NCBI GenBank assembly: GCA_035518775.1
Contig: DATIXH010000132.1
Coordinates: 1 to 43,273 of the forward strand
Source: JBGPEQ01 sp035518775
GTDB taxonomy: Bacteria; Pseudomonadota; Alphaproteobacteria; Dongiales; Dongiaceae
Direction of reading: 5' to 3'
DNA: 43,273 nucleotides
The notes under the pieces were generated by a model. The model was given only the letters and a program-made list of their open reading frames with translations. It ran no database searches and had not been told where the DNA came from. The position numbers and the translations under genes were made by a program. Below, piece by piece: positions 17,265 through 26,288 of this stretch (within the stretch, counting starts at the first letter, position 1; each line of letters opens with the position of its first letter).

Positions 17265-18515
17265 ATGTTTCGATGGTTCGAGAAGCTCCGACGCGGCAAA
17301 AACGGTCACGGCGCGGACCGCGAACTGACCGGCGCTGACGTCGCGGCCGAGTTCCTGGCGCGCGCCGGAACGGAAGATCGCGCGGACCGGCTGCCGGCAT
17401 GGGCGTTGCAGCTCCGCTCTCCCTTCGAGGCGCCCAGGCCCGTCTCGTCCTGGCTCGGCGGTGTCCCGCGGGCGCCCCGTGAGTTCGACTGGCCGAACGA
17501 TGTCGATGGAACGCCGCTGCCCTTCCTCGCCCAGATCGATCTGGAGTCGTTGAAGCCGGAGCCGGAAACCCGAGCGCGCCCGCCGGGATTGCCTGACGAC
17601 GGCGCCTTGCTGGTTTTTGTCGGCCGGTCCTATGCCTGTCGCATTCTGGAGGCGCGCGACATGGCGCGCGCGGTTCCGCTGTCCCTGCCGGAGAGGCTGG
17701 AGCCGCTGCGCAAGCACGGGTTTTTCAACGAGGAGCGGACCTTCGGCCACTGGCCGATCGACCCAGTTGCCTATCTCGACACCTCTGTCGATGCCGGCGA
17801 CGCGCGCCCCGCCTTTCTGCCCGACAGGTTCAAGCGGCCGGCGGATTGGATCACCACCGGCGGCATCGCCGCCCTCGAGGCCGACCTCGTCATCGACAGC
17901 CTCAAGATGGAGCTGAGCCACGGCGAGCAGTTCGAGGCGAGCCGACGAAGGCCTGGCGCGGCGCTGCCGGACAACGACGTGATCCGAAGCAAGATCCGGC
18001 ACTATGCGCTGATGAAGCGGCGGGCGCCCGAGGTGATCGCGGCCCTCGGCGCCTGGCGGGACGCGGCGCTCGCCGGGTCGCCGGAGGACCCCGTCGACCC
18101 GGTGCGGCTCGCGCACGTCATGCGGGTGCGCCTGGCGCTGCGCGACGAGATGGAGAGCTACATGCCCAAGCACCTCCTGCCGGGAAATCCCGACAAGGTC
18201 TGGGACGCGCTGTGGTGGCACTGCCCGGAGCTGCGCCCCGGCGGCGACCGCACTGCGTTGCCGGCGGCGTATCGGCCGTTCGTCGAGGCGCGGATCACGG
18301 ACTGGCGCCGCCACCGCCTGTTCGGGCTCGAGCCGCCCTTCCCCAACAACGGGGAGGATCTGCGCGGGCAGGACTGCCTGATCAGCATCGCCGCCGATCC
18401 CCTGCTCGGCACGCAATCGGAGCATGAATACGGCCTGTCCGTCTGGTGCCCGCGCGACCGCATGGCGAAGGGCCGCTTTGACGGGGGTCAGTTCGTCCGC
18501 CATTGCGCGGCTTGA
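17265..18515 (+). CDS. DUF1963 (YwqG-like) protein, full-length
   Basis: A 416-residue soluble protein. The family's hallmark segment SSWLGG-P-APREF-WPNDVDGTPLPFLAQIDLESL is at ~57-100, with FVGRSYACRILEA at ~122. The C-terminal half ends with GEDLRGQDCLISIAADPLLGTQSEHEYGLSVWCPRDRMAKG. The family's biochemical role is not established. The first ~182 residues and ~90 bp of upstream DNA are duplicated at 8290-8920. A perfect GGCCCC/GGGGCC hairpin lies just upstream of the ATG and may affect translation. The gene is transcribed away from tRNA array 2. Confidence 0.85.
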   Translation: MFRWFEKLRRGKNGHGADRELTGADVAAEFLARAGTEDRADRLPAWALQLRSPFEAPRPVSSWLGGVPRAPREFDWPNDVDGTPLPFLAQIDLESLKPEPETRARPPGLPDDGALLVFVGRSYACRILEARDMARAVPLSLPERLEPLRKHGFFNEERTFGHWPIDPVAYLDTSVDAGDARPAFLPDRFKRPADWITTGGIAALEADLVIDSLKMELSHGEQFEASRRRPGAALPDNDVIRSKIRHYALMKRRAPEVIAALGAWRDAALAGSPEDPVDPVRLAHVMRVRLALRDEMESYMPKHLLPGNPDKVWDALWWHCPELRPGGDRTALPAAYRPFVEARITDWRRHRLFGLEPPFPNNGEDLRGQDCLISIAADPLLGTQSEHEYGLSVWCPRDRMAKGRFDGGQFVRHCAA

Positions 18516-18613
18516 CCGGCGCGGCTCGCCCCCTCCCTGCCCTCGGCCACTTCGTGGGGGCGGGACACTATCGGCTGCGGGCGGCCCGATCGCGGCAATC
18601 GTGCTCGTGCCCT

Positions 18614-18638
18614 GGAACAAGCGCGCGCTTGGCGTCTT
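18614..18638 (+). promoter_or_regulatory. EcfG-like promoter upstream of the DUF883-like gene
   Basis: GGAAC-N16-TCTT, ~88 bp before the ATG at 18726, sharing spacer bases with the element at 11403. Confidence 0.4.
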
Positions 18639-18725
18639 AACCTCAGGACGACTCCCGCGAGGACGGCGGCCGCGCGGCCTGCAGCGGTCGCCGGTGTTCG
18701 CAACAACGTGAGAAGGAAGACGCCC

Positions 18726-19019
18726 ATGGCCCGGCGGAGAAAGCGCACGAACGGCAAGAGGTCCATCGAGGACGAGCTCGCGAGCATCGCGGCGGATGTC
18801 GCGTCGGTCGGCAACGCGATCGGCGATGTCGCATCCGTCGAGGCGCGGGAGCAGATCCAGGCGATCCGCGACCGGCTGGACGAGATGGCCGATGCCGCGG
18901 GCGATGCGACGCGCGACGGCGTGGAGCGCGTGCAGGAGACGATCCGCGGCCGGCCGGTCGTCAGCGTGCTGGCGGCCTTCGCGCTCGGGATGGTCACGGC
19001 GACGATGCTGCGCCGCTGA
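18726..19019 (+). CDS. DUF883/ElaB-YqjD-like protein, 97 aa
   Basis: A basic N-terminus (MARRRKRTNGKRS), an amphipathic helix rich in Asp/Glu/Ala (~15-75), then a C-terminal hydrophobic helix RPVVSVLAAFALGMVTATML ending in Arg-Arg. This is the layout of the ElaB/YqjD/DUF883 family: inner-membrane, C-tail-anchored proteins linked in E. coli to stationary-phase ribosome association. ATG 18726 follows AGAAGGAAGA. It is preceded by a GGAAC-type element. Confidence 0.78.
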   Translation: MARRRKRTNGKRSIEDELASIAADVASVGNAIGDVASVEAREQIQAIRDRLDEMADAAGDATRDGVERVQETIRGRPVVSVLAAFALGMVTATMLRR

Positions 19020-19218
19020 GGCGGCCTGCGCCGCGGCCGGGAACGGCCGAAGACATGGAGGTGCGTGCGCGCGGCCGACGCGACGGGAGCGGCCGCGCGT
19101 CATTGTATCCGGCGCTCAAAAGCCCTATTTGATGAGTGCGCCGGCAGCCAACGCGCCATGGCTGCGGCGGAGCGGCCGCGGCAGCCGCACCCCCCTGGAC
19201 CGCGAGGAGACGGGACCG

Positions 19219-19488
19219 ATGGCCAACATCGACGACCAGACCAGGCAGATGCTTGTCAAGAACGCGGAGCTCAGCCGGCAGCAGATCGAAAGCAGCAGCC
19301 GGGCGCGCATCGACGCCATCATGGACATCTGCGCCAAGCCCGATATCGTGTGGGCCGTGTGGCCGAGCGGGCAGGCCGTGGTCAAAGGCGAGAGACTGGT
19401 CACGGAGGGGGCCTCGCGGACCAGCTGGATCGCCATCGCCTGCGCCGACAGGGCCGAAGCCGCCGACCTCGAGCGCCGGCTGGCCTAG
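19219..19488 (+). CDS. Hypothetical protein, 89 aa
   Basis: MANIDDQTRQMLVKNAELSRQ opens a helical region (to ~40), followed by a small beta-rich part (IVWAVWPSGQAVVKGERLVTEG, SWIAIACADRAEAADLERRL). Start chosen for GAGGAG upstream of the ATG; earlier in-frame starts lack one. No family recognised. It lies between the DUF883-like and MreB-like genes on the same strand. Confidence 0.65.
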   Translation: MANIDDQTRQMLVKNAELSRQQIESSSRARIDAIMDICAKPDIVWAVWPSGQAVVKGERLVTEGASRTSWIAIACADRAEAADLERRLA

Positions 19489-19735
19489 CCCGCGGAGGGC
19501 GAGCCGACGCGGCGCCGGCCGAATTGACTGGACTCGCCGGCGATAAGCGCGCCTCCTGCGCGGATAATCTCGAATCGGGCCCGAAGGAACCGCGCCGCCC
19601 GCGGGGGCACGCCCCGCCGGACGGAGCGGCCATGTCCGGCCGCCGATGCCCTGTCCTCGATGCGGTGCTGCGGCTTCCCGGCCGGAGGCCGAAGTCCGCT
19701 CCGGGACCAAGGAGCGAAAACAGCGGAGCCGACGA

Positions 19736-20770
19736 GTGCTGGGCAGACTTCTGGGCATGCTGTCCGCGGACATGGCCATCGACCTGGGCACGGCGAACAC
19801 GCTGGTCTATGTGAAGGGCCGCGGCGTCGTGCTGAACGAGCCGTCGGTCGTCGCCATCGCCTCCTACAAGGGGCGCAAGCAGGTGCTGGCGGTTGGCGAC
19901 GAGGCCAAGATGATGCTCGGCCGCACGCCCGCCAACATCACGGCCATCCGCCCCTTGCGCGACGGCGTCATCGCCGATTTCGAGGTGGCGGAGGAGATGA
20001 TCAAGCATTTCATCCGCAAGGTGCACAACCGGCGCAGCTTTACCAGCCCGCAGATGATCATCTGCGTGCCCTCGGGCTCGACCGCGGTGGAGCGGCGGGC
20101 GATCCGCGAGGCGGCCGAGAGTGCGGGCGCCCGCAAGGTCTGGCTGATCGAGGAGCCGATGGCGGCGGCGATCGGCGCCGGCCTGCCGGTGACCGAGCCG
20201 ACGGGCTCCATGGTCGTGGACATCGGCGGCGGCACCACCGAGGTCGGCGTGCTGTCGCTGGGCGGCGTCGTCTATGCCCGCTCGGTGCGCGTCGGCGGCG
20301 ACAAGATGGACGAGGCGATCATCGGCTACATCCGCCGCAACCACAACCTGCTGGTCGGCGAGAGCAGCGCCGAGCGCATCAAGAAGGAGATCGGCTCGGC
20401 CTGTCCGCCCGAGGACGGCGACGGCCGCACCATGGCGATCAAGGGCCGCGACCTCATGAACGGCGTGCCTAAGGAACTGGTCATCAGCGAACGGGAGGTC
20501 GCCGAGGCCATCGCCGAGCCGGTGGGCGCCATCATCGAGGCGGTCAAGGTGGCGCTCGAACATACGGCGCCGGAGCTGGCGGCCGACATCGTCGACAAGG
20601 GCATCGTGCTGACCGGCGGCGGCGCGCTGCTCGGCAACCTGGATTTCGTGCTGCGGCACTCGACGGGCCTGCCGGTCTCGATCGCCGACGATGCCTTGTC
20701 GTGCGTCGTGCTGGGCTGCGGGCGCTGCCTCGAGGAGATGAAGGCGCTCAAGGCGGTGCTGATCGACTGA
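19736..20770 (+). CDS. MreB/Mbl-like rod-shape actin homologue
   Basis: A 344-residue bacterial actin. Phosphate-1 motif: DLGTANTLVYVKG (~14-26). Phosphate-2: VVDIGGGTTEVGVLSLGG (~163-180). Adenosine motif: GIVLTGGGALLGNL (~293-306). GTG 19736 gives the family-typical start VLGRLLGMLSADMAIDLGTANT. Length is that of MreB. No mreC, mreD, pbp2 or rodA follows; the next gene is convergent. This is therefore more likely a second MreB paralogue, or a detached one, than the main mreBCD copy, so I leave the symbol blank. It polymerises under the inner membrane to guide wall synthesis. Confidence 0.92.
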   Translation: MLGRLLGMLSADMAIDLGTANTLVYVKGRGVVLNEPSVVAIASYKGRKQVLAVGDEAKMMLGRTPANITAIRPLRDGVIADFEVAEEMIKHFIRKVHNRRSFTSPQMIICVPSGSTAVERRAIREAAESAGARKVWLIEEPMAAAIGAGLPVTEPTGSMVVDIGGGTTEVGVLSLGGVVYARSVRVGGDKMDEAIIGYIRRNHNLLVGESSAERIKKEIGSACPPEDGDGRTMAIKGRDLMNGVPKELVISEREVAEAIAEPVGAIIEAVKVALEHTAPELAADIVDKGIVLTGGGALLGNLDFVLRHSTGLPVSIADDALSCVVLGCGRCLEEMKALKAVLID

Positions 20771-20794
20771 AGGATGGCCAGCGGCGCGGCGCGA

Positions 20795-22666
20795 TCAGCC
20801 GGCGCAGTCGCTGCCGCTCGCCAGCTTCTGAAGGGCCGCCGGCAGTGCCTTCATGGCGGCGCTGCCGTCGGTTGCTGCGAGGTGCTGGCCGTCGCCGCCT
20901 AGCAGGGGCTTCGCCGCAAGCGACGTGAACGGGCCCTTGACGGTGATCGGCACGTCGAGCGCGAAGAAGCCGGTGGTGTCGTGATCCGACTGCAACCGGA
21001 GATCGAGGCGCTTGCCGGCGAAATCGACGGTGCCGGCGCCGACCAGGGTCGCCTCCTGGGAATCGAGTCGCAGGGGCGAGAGCACGCCGACGCCGTCCCT
21101 CAGGGTCATGACTCCGAGCAGGCAGTTGACGGGCACGCGGCCTTCGCCGGAGCGGAACAGGCTGCGCAGATCGACCGAGACCTTCTCGAGCAGGGCGCGC
21201 GCCACGCTGCCGTCGTTCATGGTCATGATCGCGGCGCCGCGGCCGGTCTTCAAGGCCGCGCCCAGAGTCTTGCCGGTGAGGTCGATCGTGGCGCCGCCGT
21301 CGAGCCGGCCTCGAATCTCGCCGCCATCGGCGCCGAGCAATTGTGCGAACGCGTCTGCCTCGGCCTTGGCGAGTGAGGTTGTCAGCGCGAGATGGCCGCC
21401 ACCCTTGCCCTGCTGCAGTGAGCCGGAGAGGCTGACGGTGCCGCCGGCGAGCGCGAACGCGAGGCTGCCCAGGGTGACGTCGCCGGCGGCCAGCTTGCCA
21501 TCGACTTTCACGGCCGAGAAGCGCATCGCGGCGAGCTTCACATGGTCGGACGAGAGCTTGGCCGCCAGGTTGACGCCGGTGAGGTCGAGCTGCAGCGGCA
21601 GCGTCGTGACGTCCGGTTTCGCCTTGTCATGGCCGAGCGCGCTCATGAGGCTGTCGACATCGAGCGCCTTCATGTCGAGATCGGCAGAGATGTCGTCGGG
21701 CTCGCCGCGGCCGCCTTCATGCAGGCCGAGGGCGCCGGTGAAGGTGTTTTCCGCCAGTTTGCCCGACGCTTTCGACAGCGCCCAGTCGTCGCCGTCGCGC
21801 TTGAGATCGCCGGCCATCGTGAGCGGAAGATTGGCTGCAGCACCGACGCCGAACAGTTTCAAGAGATCGTCGAGGGTACGAGCCTCCAGGGTCATCGCTC
21901 CACGCACGCCTTCGAAATCGACCGGCTCGGTCATGGTGCCATCGAAGGCGACGGTGGTGTCCTTGCCCTTGATCGTGAACTTGGCGTCGACCGGCCTGCT
22001 CGCATCGCGCAGCGCGACCGATGATTCGAAGGTAGCGTCGATCTTGGCGGCGACGTCGTTATAGGCGCCCTCGATCTGCAGGGTTATCGGCGTATGGTCG
22101 TCGGCGGTGCGCGCAATGACGCGATCCATCGCAATGCGCAGGATCTGGCCGGACGAGGTGCGGTAGGTGACGACGCCCTTGGCCAGAGCGAAATCGATCA
22201 GGGTCGGGAACTGCGTGCGGTTCTTCGGGACGATGGCGAAGCCGCCGCCGAGGCCGCCGCCCGGGAACTTCCAGTTGCCGACGCCGGCCTTGTCGCGCTC
22301 CAGCACGATGGTGGCATCCTCGACGCGCAGGTTTTCGTAGCGCAGCACGCCCTGGAACAGCGGGCGCACATCGATGCGCGCCGCGACATGGCCGACGCGG
22401 ACCATGTCGGGCACGCTGCCCCATTCGGCATTGGCGATGCGGAAATCGGTGAACTCGACAGCCAGCGGATCGCTCCAATGGACGGTGACCGCCCCGATGG
22501 TGACGCGGCGCTGCAGATCGTCGCTCGCCTTGCGCTCCAGCAGCGGCTTGAGATCGGCGCTGGAGAGCCAGAGGACAAAGCCGCCGATGGCCAGGACGGC
22601 GACGCCTGCCAGGCCGAGTACGACGAGGCCGGCACGGATGGCGAGTTTCTTGCGGGAGACGGTCAT
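20795..22666 (-). CDS. AsmA-family protein
   Basis: A 623-residue protein with an N-terminal membrane anchor (LAIRAGLVVLGLAGVAVLAIGGFVLWL) and the AsmA N-terminal domain (LLERKASDDLQRRVTIGAVTVHWSDPLAVEFTDFRIANAEW). A long periplasmic beta-rich repeat region follows, with a C-terminal AsmA-like part (LGAALKTGRGAAIMTMNDGSVARALL, VNCLLGVMTLRDGVGVLSPLRLDSQ). AsmA-like proteins are thought to act in lipid transport or outer-membrane assembly. It converges on the MreB-like gene, with 24 bp between the stops. Confidence 0.9.
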   Translation of the reverse strand: MTVSRKKLAIRAGLVVLGLAGVAVLAIGGFVLWLSSADLKPLLERKASDDLQRRVTIGAVTVHWSDPLAVEFTDFRIANAEWGSVPDMVRVGHVAARIDVRPLFQGVLRYENLRVEDATIVLERDKAGVGNWKFPGGGLGGGFAIVPKNRTQFPTLIDFALAKGVVTYRTSSGQILRIAMDRVIARTADDHTPITLQIEGAYNDVAAKIDATFESSVALRDASRPVDAKFTIKGKDTTVAFDGTMTEPVDFEGVRGAMTLEARTLDDLLKLFGVGAAANLPLTMAGDLKRDGDDWALSKASGKLAENTFTGALGLHEGGRGEPDDISADLDMKALDVDSLMSALGHDKAKPDVTTLPLQLDLTGVNLAAKLSSDHVKLAAMRFSAVKVDGKLAAGDVTLGSLAFALAGGTVSLSGSLQQGKGGGHLALTTSLAKAEADAFAQLLGADGGEIRGRLDGGATIDLTGKTLGAALKTGRGAAIMTMNDGSVARALLEKVSVDLRSLFRSGEGRVPVNCLLGVMTLRDGVGVLSPLRLDSQEATLVGAGTVDFAGKRLDLRLQSDHDTTGFFALDVPITVKGPFTSLAAKPLLGGDGQHLAATDGSAAMKALPAALQKLASGSDCAG

Positions 22667-22717
22667 CGCCCATCAACCCCACGTATAGAAGGGAGTTCCG
22701 GCACGCCGCCGCCGGCG

Positions 22718-22891
22718 CTATGGCGCCTTCGGAAGCTCGATGGTGATCTCCGCCTTGTGGCCGCGATCGCCGAGATGGCCGCCGAAATACATGTAGGCGA
22801 GCACGGCGACGACCACGACGAGGCCGCCGACGATGAAGTAGAGGGCATTGTTCGTGCCGCTGTTGGTATTCCAGGCCACTTGAGTCTCCAT
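22718..22891 (-). CDS. Single-helix membrane protein, 57 aa
   Basis: METQVAWNTNSGTNN, then one helix ALYFIVGGLVVVVAVLAYMYFGG, then a charged C-terminus (HLGDRGHKAEITIELPKAP). The ribosome site is weak. It is just upstream of the AsmA-like gene on the same strand (51 bp). Function unknown. Confidence 0.7.
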   Translation of the reverse strand: METQVAWNTNSGTNNALYFIVGGLVVVVAVLAYMYFGGHLGDRGHKAEITIELPKAP

Positions 22892-23007
22892 TGCTGAGGG
22901 CGTCGCGGCGGCGCGCAGGCGCTGCGGCAGAGACCTTACTAGCCGATCGAACGGCAGGCCGGAGTCCCCAACGGCACACAAAGCGCAATAAAGACCGGCG
23001 TCGATCC

Positions 23008-23673
23008 CTATTTCAGCATCCACTCCGCGATGGAGCCGTCGCGGCCGACGGCGCGCATCTTCACCCAGCGGCCGCCGGCGTCGTACCAGATGTCGCGGCT
23101 GCGCTTGCCTTCGAGGCGGTAGTGGGTGGCGACGATGTCGCGGCCGCCGGCGCGCACCGTCTCCGGCCCGAGGTTCACGACGCGGCCGCTGAGGATGCGG
23201 CCGGTCAGCGAATCCACGAGCGGGCCCTTCTGCGTCACCATCGACACGTTCCAGAAGCTCGCGGGCACGCTGCCGGGCGGCAAGGTCCAGCGGTCCTTGC
23301 CGGAGCTCATCTCGAGCTCGCCGTTCGGCCCGGCCATGCCCTCGATGTCGTGCGGCGTGCCGTCGTCGTCGGCGGTGGCGGCGAGCGCGATCAGCTGGCC
23401 GTTGCGCCACACCTCCTCGCGGGTCTGCTGGTAGCGGTAGACGGTGAGAAACAGGACCTCGACCTCGATCTCGAGCTCGCTGTGCACCACGAGCCGGTCG
23501 CCGTCCTGACGGAAACTGATGCGATGATGGCCGACGATGCCGCCCTCATGGGCGATGTCGAACTCGAGCGTCTGCGGCGCGGCCTGCGCGGCGTCGGCGC
23601 CGGGCGCGGCGAGCGCGAGGCTGAGCAGGAACAGGACCGCGCGCGCGGCGCGCAGGACGCCGCGGCCGGTCAA
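23008..23673 (-). CDS. Exported DUF6134-like protein, 221 aa
   Basis: Signal peptide (VLRAARAVLFLLSLALAAPGADA-A), then a beta-rich mature domain: LEFDIAHEGGIVGHHRISFRQDGDRLVVHSE...YRYQQTREEVWRNGQLIAL...DIEGMAGPNG, ending RWVKMRAVGRDGSIAEWMLK. This matches what I recall of the DUF6134 family, whose function is unknown. Its start overlaps the end of the upstream gene by 4 bp, so the two form an operon. Confidence 0.8.
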   Translation of the reverse strand: MTGRGVLRAARAVLFLLSLALAAPGADAAQAAPQTLEFDIAHEGGIVGHHRISFRQDGDRLVVHSELEIEVEVLFLTVYRYQQTREEVWRNGQLIALAATADDDGTPHDIEGMAGPNGELEMSSGKDRWTLPPGSVPASFWNVSMVTQKGPLVDSLTGRILSGRVVNLGPETVRAGGRDIVATHYRLEGKRSRDIWYDAGGRWVKMRAVGRDGSIAEWMLK

Positions 23674-24167
23674 GGTTCGGCCGCCCGGTGCGGATCGGCC
23701 GGGGACTGCCGCAGGTTATGGGCACCGGCGGCGGCGGCGCGGCGATCATCCGCCTGGCGCTGGTCCTGCGCCAAGGCCGCGGTGAGGGCGGCGGCCGCCA
23801 GCATGGCGACGAGCAGCCACAGGAGGGCGGTGGGGACGGCCTTGCGGCGAAGGCCGGGCGCCGGCTCGCGGAGCGCGGCGGCGGTGCGGTACGGCAGCAG
23901 CTCGACCAGACGCGCGGCGATCGTCGGCGTGTCCGTCTGGCTCCAGCTGCCGGGCGGCAGCCGCCCGATCAGGCGATCGAGCGCCGCCGCGGCGAGCTCC
24001 CGCGGCAGAGTGGAAAGCCGGGCCGCTTCCTGCCAGGGATCCATTTCGAGGCGGGCCAAAGCCGAGACGACGCTCAGCGGCATGCCGTTTCCCTCCGTGC
24101 CGATCAGGGCGAAGAGGAATTCGTTGAATTCGGAGCGCGGCAGCGTAAACGGGGACGGTCGAGTCAT
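23670..24167 (-). CDS. Hypothetical protein with one membrane helix, 165 aa
   Basis: Cytoplasmic N-terminus (~110 residues, helical, FNEFLFALIGTEGNGMPLSVVSALARLEMDPWQEAARLSTLPRE) is followed by a helix ALLWLLVAMLAAAALTAALA and a short charged C-terminus. The sequence recalls alphaproteobacterial proteins of unknown function that sense or regulate from the inner membrane; no catalytic motif is visible. First gene of a two-gene operon with the exported protein. Confidence 0.75.
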   Translation of the reverse strand: MTRPSPFTLPRSEFNEFLFALIGTEGNGMPLSVVSALARLEMDPWQEAARLSTLPRELAAAALDRLIGRLPPGSWSQTDTPTIAARLVELLPYRTAAALREPAPGLRRKAVPTALLWLLVAMLAAAALTAALAQDQRQADDRRAAAAGAHNLRQSPADPHRAAEP

Positions 24168-24295
24168 GGGCGCTCACCGTCGATTGCATGAGGGATGTGC
24201 TTTACACGTGGGAACGATCGCTCCTTATGCAAGCGCAACCGTCGGCACCATCGGACGCGGCCGCGCTCAATCGAGCGAACGCCCTGGCCGTCGTC

Positions 24296-24505
24296 TCAGG
24301 CGGGCGTGGCGGCGGCGCCAGCGAGCTCTTGAAAGTGGTCCCAGGCGCTGTGGGGCGTATCGAAGGAACGGGCCGGGCCGCCGGCCAAGCCAACGAAATA
24401 ACGCACGCACCGGCGGCCGCGCGGCGCTTCGACGCTCTCCTGCGACAGCTGCACGTCGCCGTGCTGCTTCAGGAGCTTGCGCCCTCGCCCGTCGGAGTCG
24501 CTCAT
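24296..24505 (-). CDS. 69-aa hypothetical protein (paralogue of 28089-28298)
   Basis: Over half identical to 28089-28298: GRGRKLLKQHGDVQLSQESVEAPRGRR, then VRYFVGLAGGPARSFDTPHSAWDHFQELAG. Most likely a small soluble alpha/beta protein; no known domain. AAGGAAAAG precedes the ATG. Last of three closely spaced minus-strand genes (25249 to 24296). It belongs to a duplicated block of small proteins. Confidence 0.75.
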   Translation of the reverse strand: MSDSDGRGRKLLKQHGDVQLSQESVEAPRGRRCVRYFVGLAGGPARSFDTPHSAWDHFQELAGAAATPA

Positions 24506-24530
24506 CTTTTCCTTGCCTTTCACCCGGCGT

Positions 24531-24869
24531 TCAGTCCGATGGAAGGAACGCGCCGTTCTCGGCGGGCGCCTCGCCCGCTTGCTCGGCGAGCCGCCGGAAA
24601 TCCTCGAGCACGCTTTCGATAATCTTGCGGCGGCGCGGTTCGCGGCCCGCCGAGGTCTGCGCCAAGACGCCGATGAGGTAGCGCGCCTTCTCCGCCACCT
24701 CGCGCCAGTCGGCGGCGGGTGCGGCCACGAGAATCGTCTCGAGCTCGCCGCGACGCTGCCGCAACGTGGCCTGGTCGGCCGCGACCTCGGCAAGGCGGCG
24801 ACGGATGTCCGTGGTCCGCTGCTCCGCGAGCGCGCGGCGCTTGTCCGGCGCGATGGGTCCATCGACCAT
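24531..24869 (-). CDS. Helical hypothetical protein, 112 aa
   Basis: Mostly alpha-helical and charged, with a likely coiled coil at ~10-50 (RRALAEQRTTDIRRRLAEVAADQATLRQRRGELE) and a second helical part (DWREVAEKARYLIGVLA...RRKIIESVLEDFRRLAEQ). No family recognised. The longer frame is rejected because it overlaps the upstream gene; ATG 24869 follows AAGG. Middle gene of the three-gene group. Confidence 0.65.
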   Translation of the reverse strand: MVDGPIAPDKRRALAEQRTTDIRRRLAEVAADQATLRQRRGELETILVAAPAADWREVAEKARYLIGVLAQTSAGREPRRRKIIESVLEDFRRLAEQAGEAPAENGAFLPSD

Positions 24870-24916
24870 GAGGCCTTGCCTTTCTACGTTGCGGGTTCGC
24901 GCGCCGCCGGTCGCCG

Positions 24917-25249
24917 TCAGGACGCCAGCTTGCGCGCGCAGGCGCTGGTGACGTCGAAGTCGGCCGTGGTCGCGCCGGGCATGACGGCCCACTTCTTCGC
25001 CAGATCGTTGCGCGCGTTGTAGTCGAGCTTGCTCGTGTCGGGCACGGCGATGCGCGCATTGGCGGCGCAGAACATGGCCTGCTGCTCGACGACGCTGGCC
25101 TGCACCTGCGCCCGCGCTGTCCCGCTCAGCATCTGCCAGCCGGCCATGTTCGTGAGGATAGGGCCGGCGATCAGGCCGATGATCAGGTACATGACCTTCG
25201 GTTTGATCGACTCCCATGTGGACGCGGGATTCTTTGCCGTCATTGCCAT
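24917..25249 (-). CDS. Membrane-anchored hypothetical protein, 110 aa
   Basis: One N-terminal helix (KVMYLIIGLIAGPILTNMAGWQM), then a ~75-residue domain, probably periplasmic, with two Cys (MFCAANARI, TSACARKL) that could pair. AGGAGAGCTCC is a strong ribosome site before the ATG. First gene of the minus-strand trio. No family recognised. Confidence 0.7.
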   Translation of the reverse strand: MAMTAKNPASTWESIKPKVMYLIIGLIAGPILTNMAGWQMLSGTARAQVQASVVEQQAMFCAANARIAVPDTSKLDYNARNDLAKKWAVMPGATTADFDVTSACARKLAS

Positions 25250-25385
25250 GGAGCTCTCCTGATTGTCGATGCCACGCGCGCTACGCGGTTAGCGGCTGTC
25301 GCGTTTGCGGCGCGACGGCGGTGCGGGACCCGGTCGGGTCGGGCGCGAATACATAATATGGCAAAGTCGCGGCCCAAATACCATC

Positions 25386-25412
25386 AAAAAGAAACCGGCG
25401 GCATGGGCCGGT
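25386..25412 (-). terminator. Rho-independent terminator
   Basis: On the minus strand, ACCGGC-(7 nt)-GCCGGT followed by TTTCTTTTTG, ~115 bp past the stop of the zinc-ribbon gene at 25526. The surrounding DNA (25330-25490) is unusually AT-rich for this genome. Confidence 0.65.
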
Positions 25413-25525
25413 ATTTCTATATATTCGGAAAATGACAGTTATCAGCCGTTTTCGGTTTTATTTTTCTTTTTTGGAAGCGCCAAATATTGCGGGTGGGGCA
25501 GGCCGGGGCGACGGCGGCGGCAGCG

Positions 25526-25741
25526 TCAGACCGACCGGGCGTTCGCGAGATCGTCCCTGTCGACCGCCTGGGCGCACCAGTCGCAGAGATCGCGCGCGAA
25601 GAAGACGGCGCGCTCCGCGTGCGGCGGAACGGTGCCGCACAGGACGCAGCGGTAGCCCCGGGCGGCGGCCACAGCCGCCCAACTCGCCTGCGCGGCCTTC
25701 AGATCATCCACGTCTGCAACCATGGCCGACTTCCTGGTCAT
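25526..25741 (-). CDS. Small zinc-ribbon-like protein, 71 aa
   Basis: Two CxxC knuckles, RCVLCGTVPP and LCDWCAQAV, spaced ~22 residues apart, predict a structural zinc site. The N-terminal ~25 residues are helical (DVDDLKAAQASWAAVAAARG). ATG 25741 gives 71 residues; ATG 25723 has the better ribosome site (AGGAAG). Function unknown; nucleic-acid or protein binding is usual for such ribbons. Confidence 0.65.
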   Translation of the reverse strand: MTRKSAMVADVDDLKAAQASWAAVAAARGYRCVLCGTVPPHAERAVFFARDLCDWCAQAVDRDDLANARSV

Positions 25742-25882
25742 GCAACTCCGCCGGCGCCATTGCGCACTCTGGCGGCTAGAAGGCGCCTTTCGCGCGGTCG
25801 AGTCGAGGGAAATCGGTCGCTATTGCGCTCTATTTCCGGCGATCGCCGGGGCCAGCGCGCATCGGCCGCAGTCGCGCGGCCA

Positions 25883-26080
25883 TCAGTGGTCGTTGCGGAA
25901 GATGTCCTCTTCGCGCACGATCCGCTCGTTGCCGGTCTTGAGCGACTTCAACCGGTATTGATTGCTGGTGCCGGTCGGGGGCAGCAGACGCATGATCTCG
26001 TACGGGCCGGGCGGAGTCAGGCCGAACAGGCTCGTCCGTGCCGCCACCACTTGGCCCACGCTGAATTTATGCTCGGTCAT
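25883..26080 (-). CDS. 65-aa hypothetical protein (paralogue of 29193-29390)
   Basis: MTEHKFSVGQVVAARTS...GPYEIMRLLPPTGTSNQYRLKSL, ending EEDIFRNDH. About 80% identical to 29193-29390 by eye. It has an SH3-like small-barrel appearance (VGQVV...YEIMRLLP...YRLKSL). No established function. Start chosen to match the paralogue. Confidence 0.78.
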   Translation of the reverse strand: MTEHKFSVGQVVAARTSLFGLTPPGPYEIMRLLPPTGTSNQYRLKSLKTGNERIVREEDIFRNDH

Positions 26081-26288
26081 CTTGTCCGATTGCGACGGTC
26101 TTACATGGCAGGTGATTGGTGCCTCAGGCGACATGATCCGTCGCCATATCAAGATGGTGTCGCATGCACGGAATACCATGAAATCTGCGCAACAGGGAAA
26201 TAAAACGCCGGGTGCGGAAAATATTTTCCTGCGGAATACTTAGCCGGCACCGACGGGTGCGCGATCCTTACGCAAAGGCTATCCTTTC

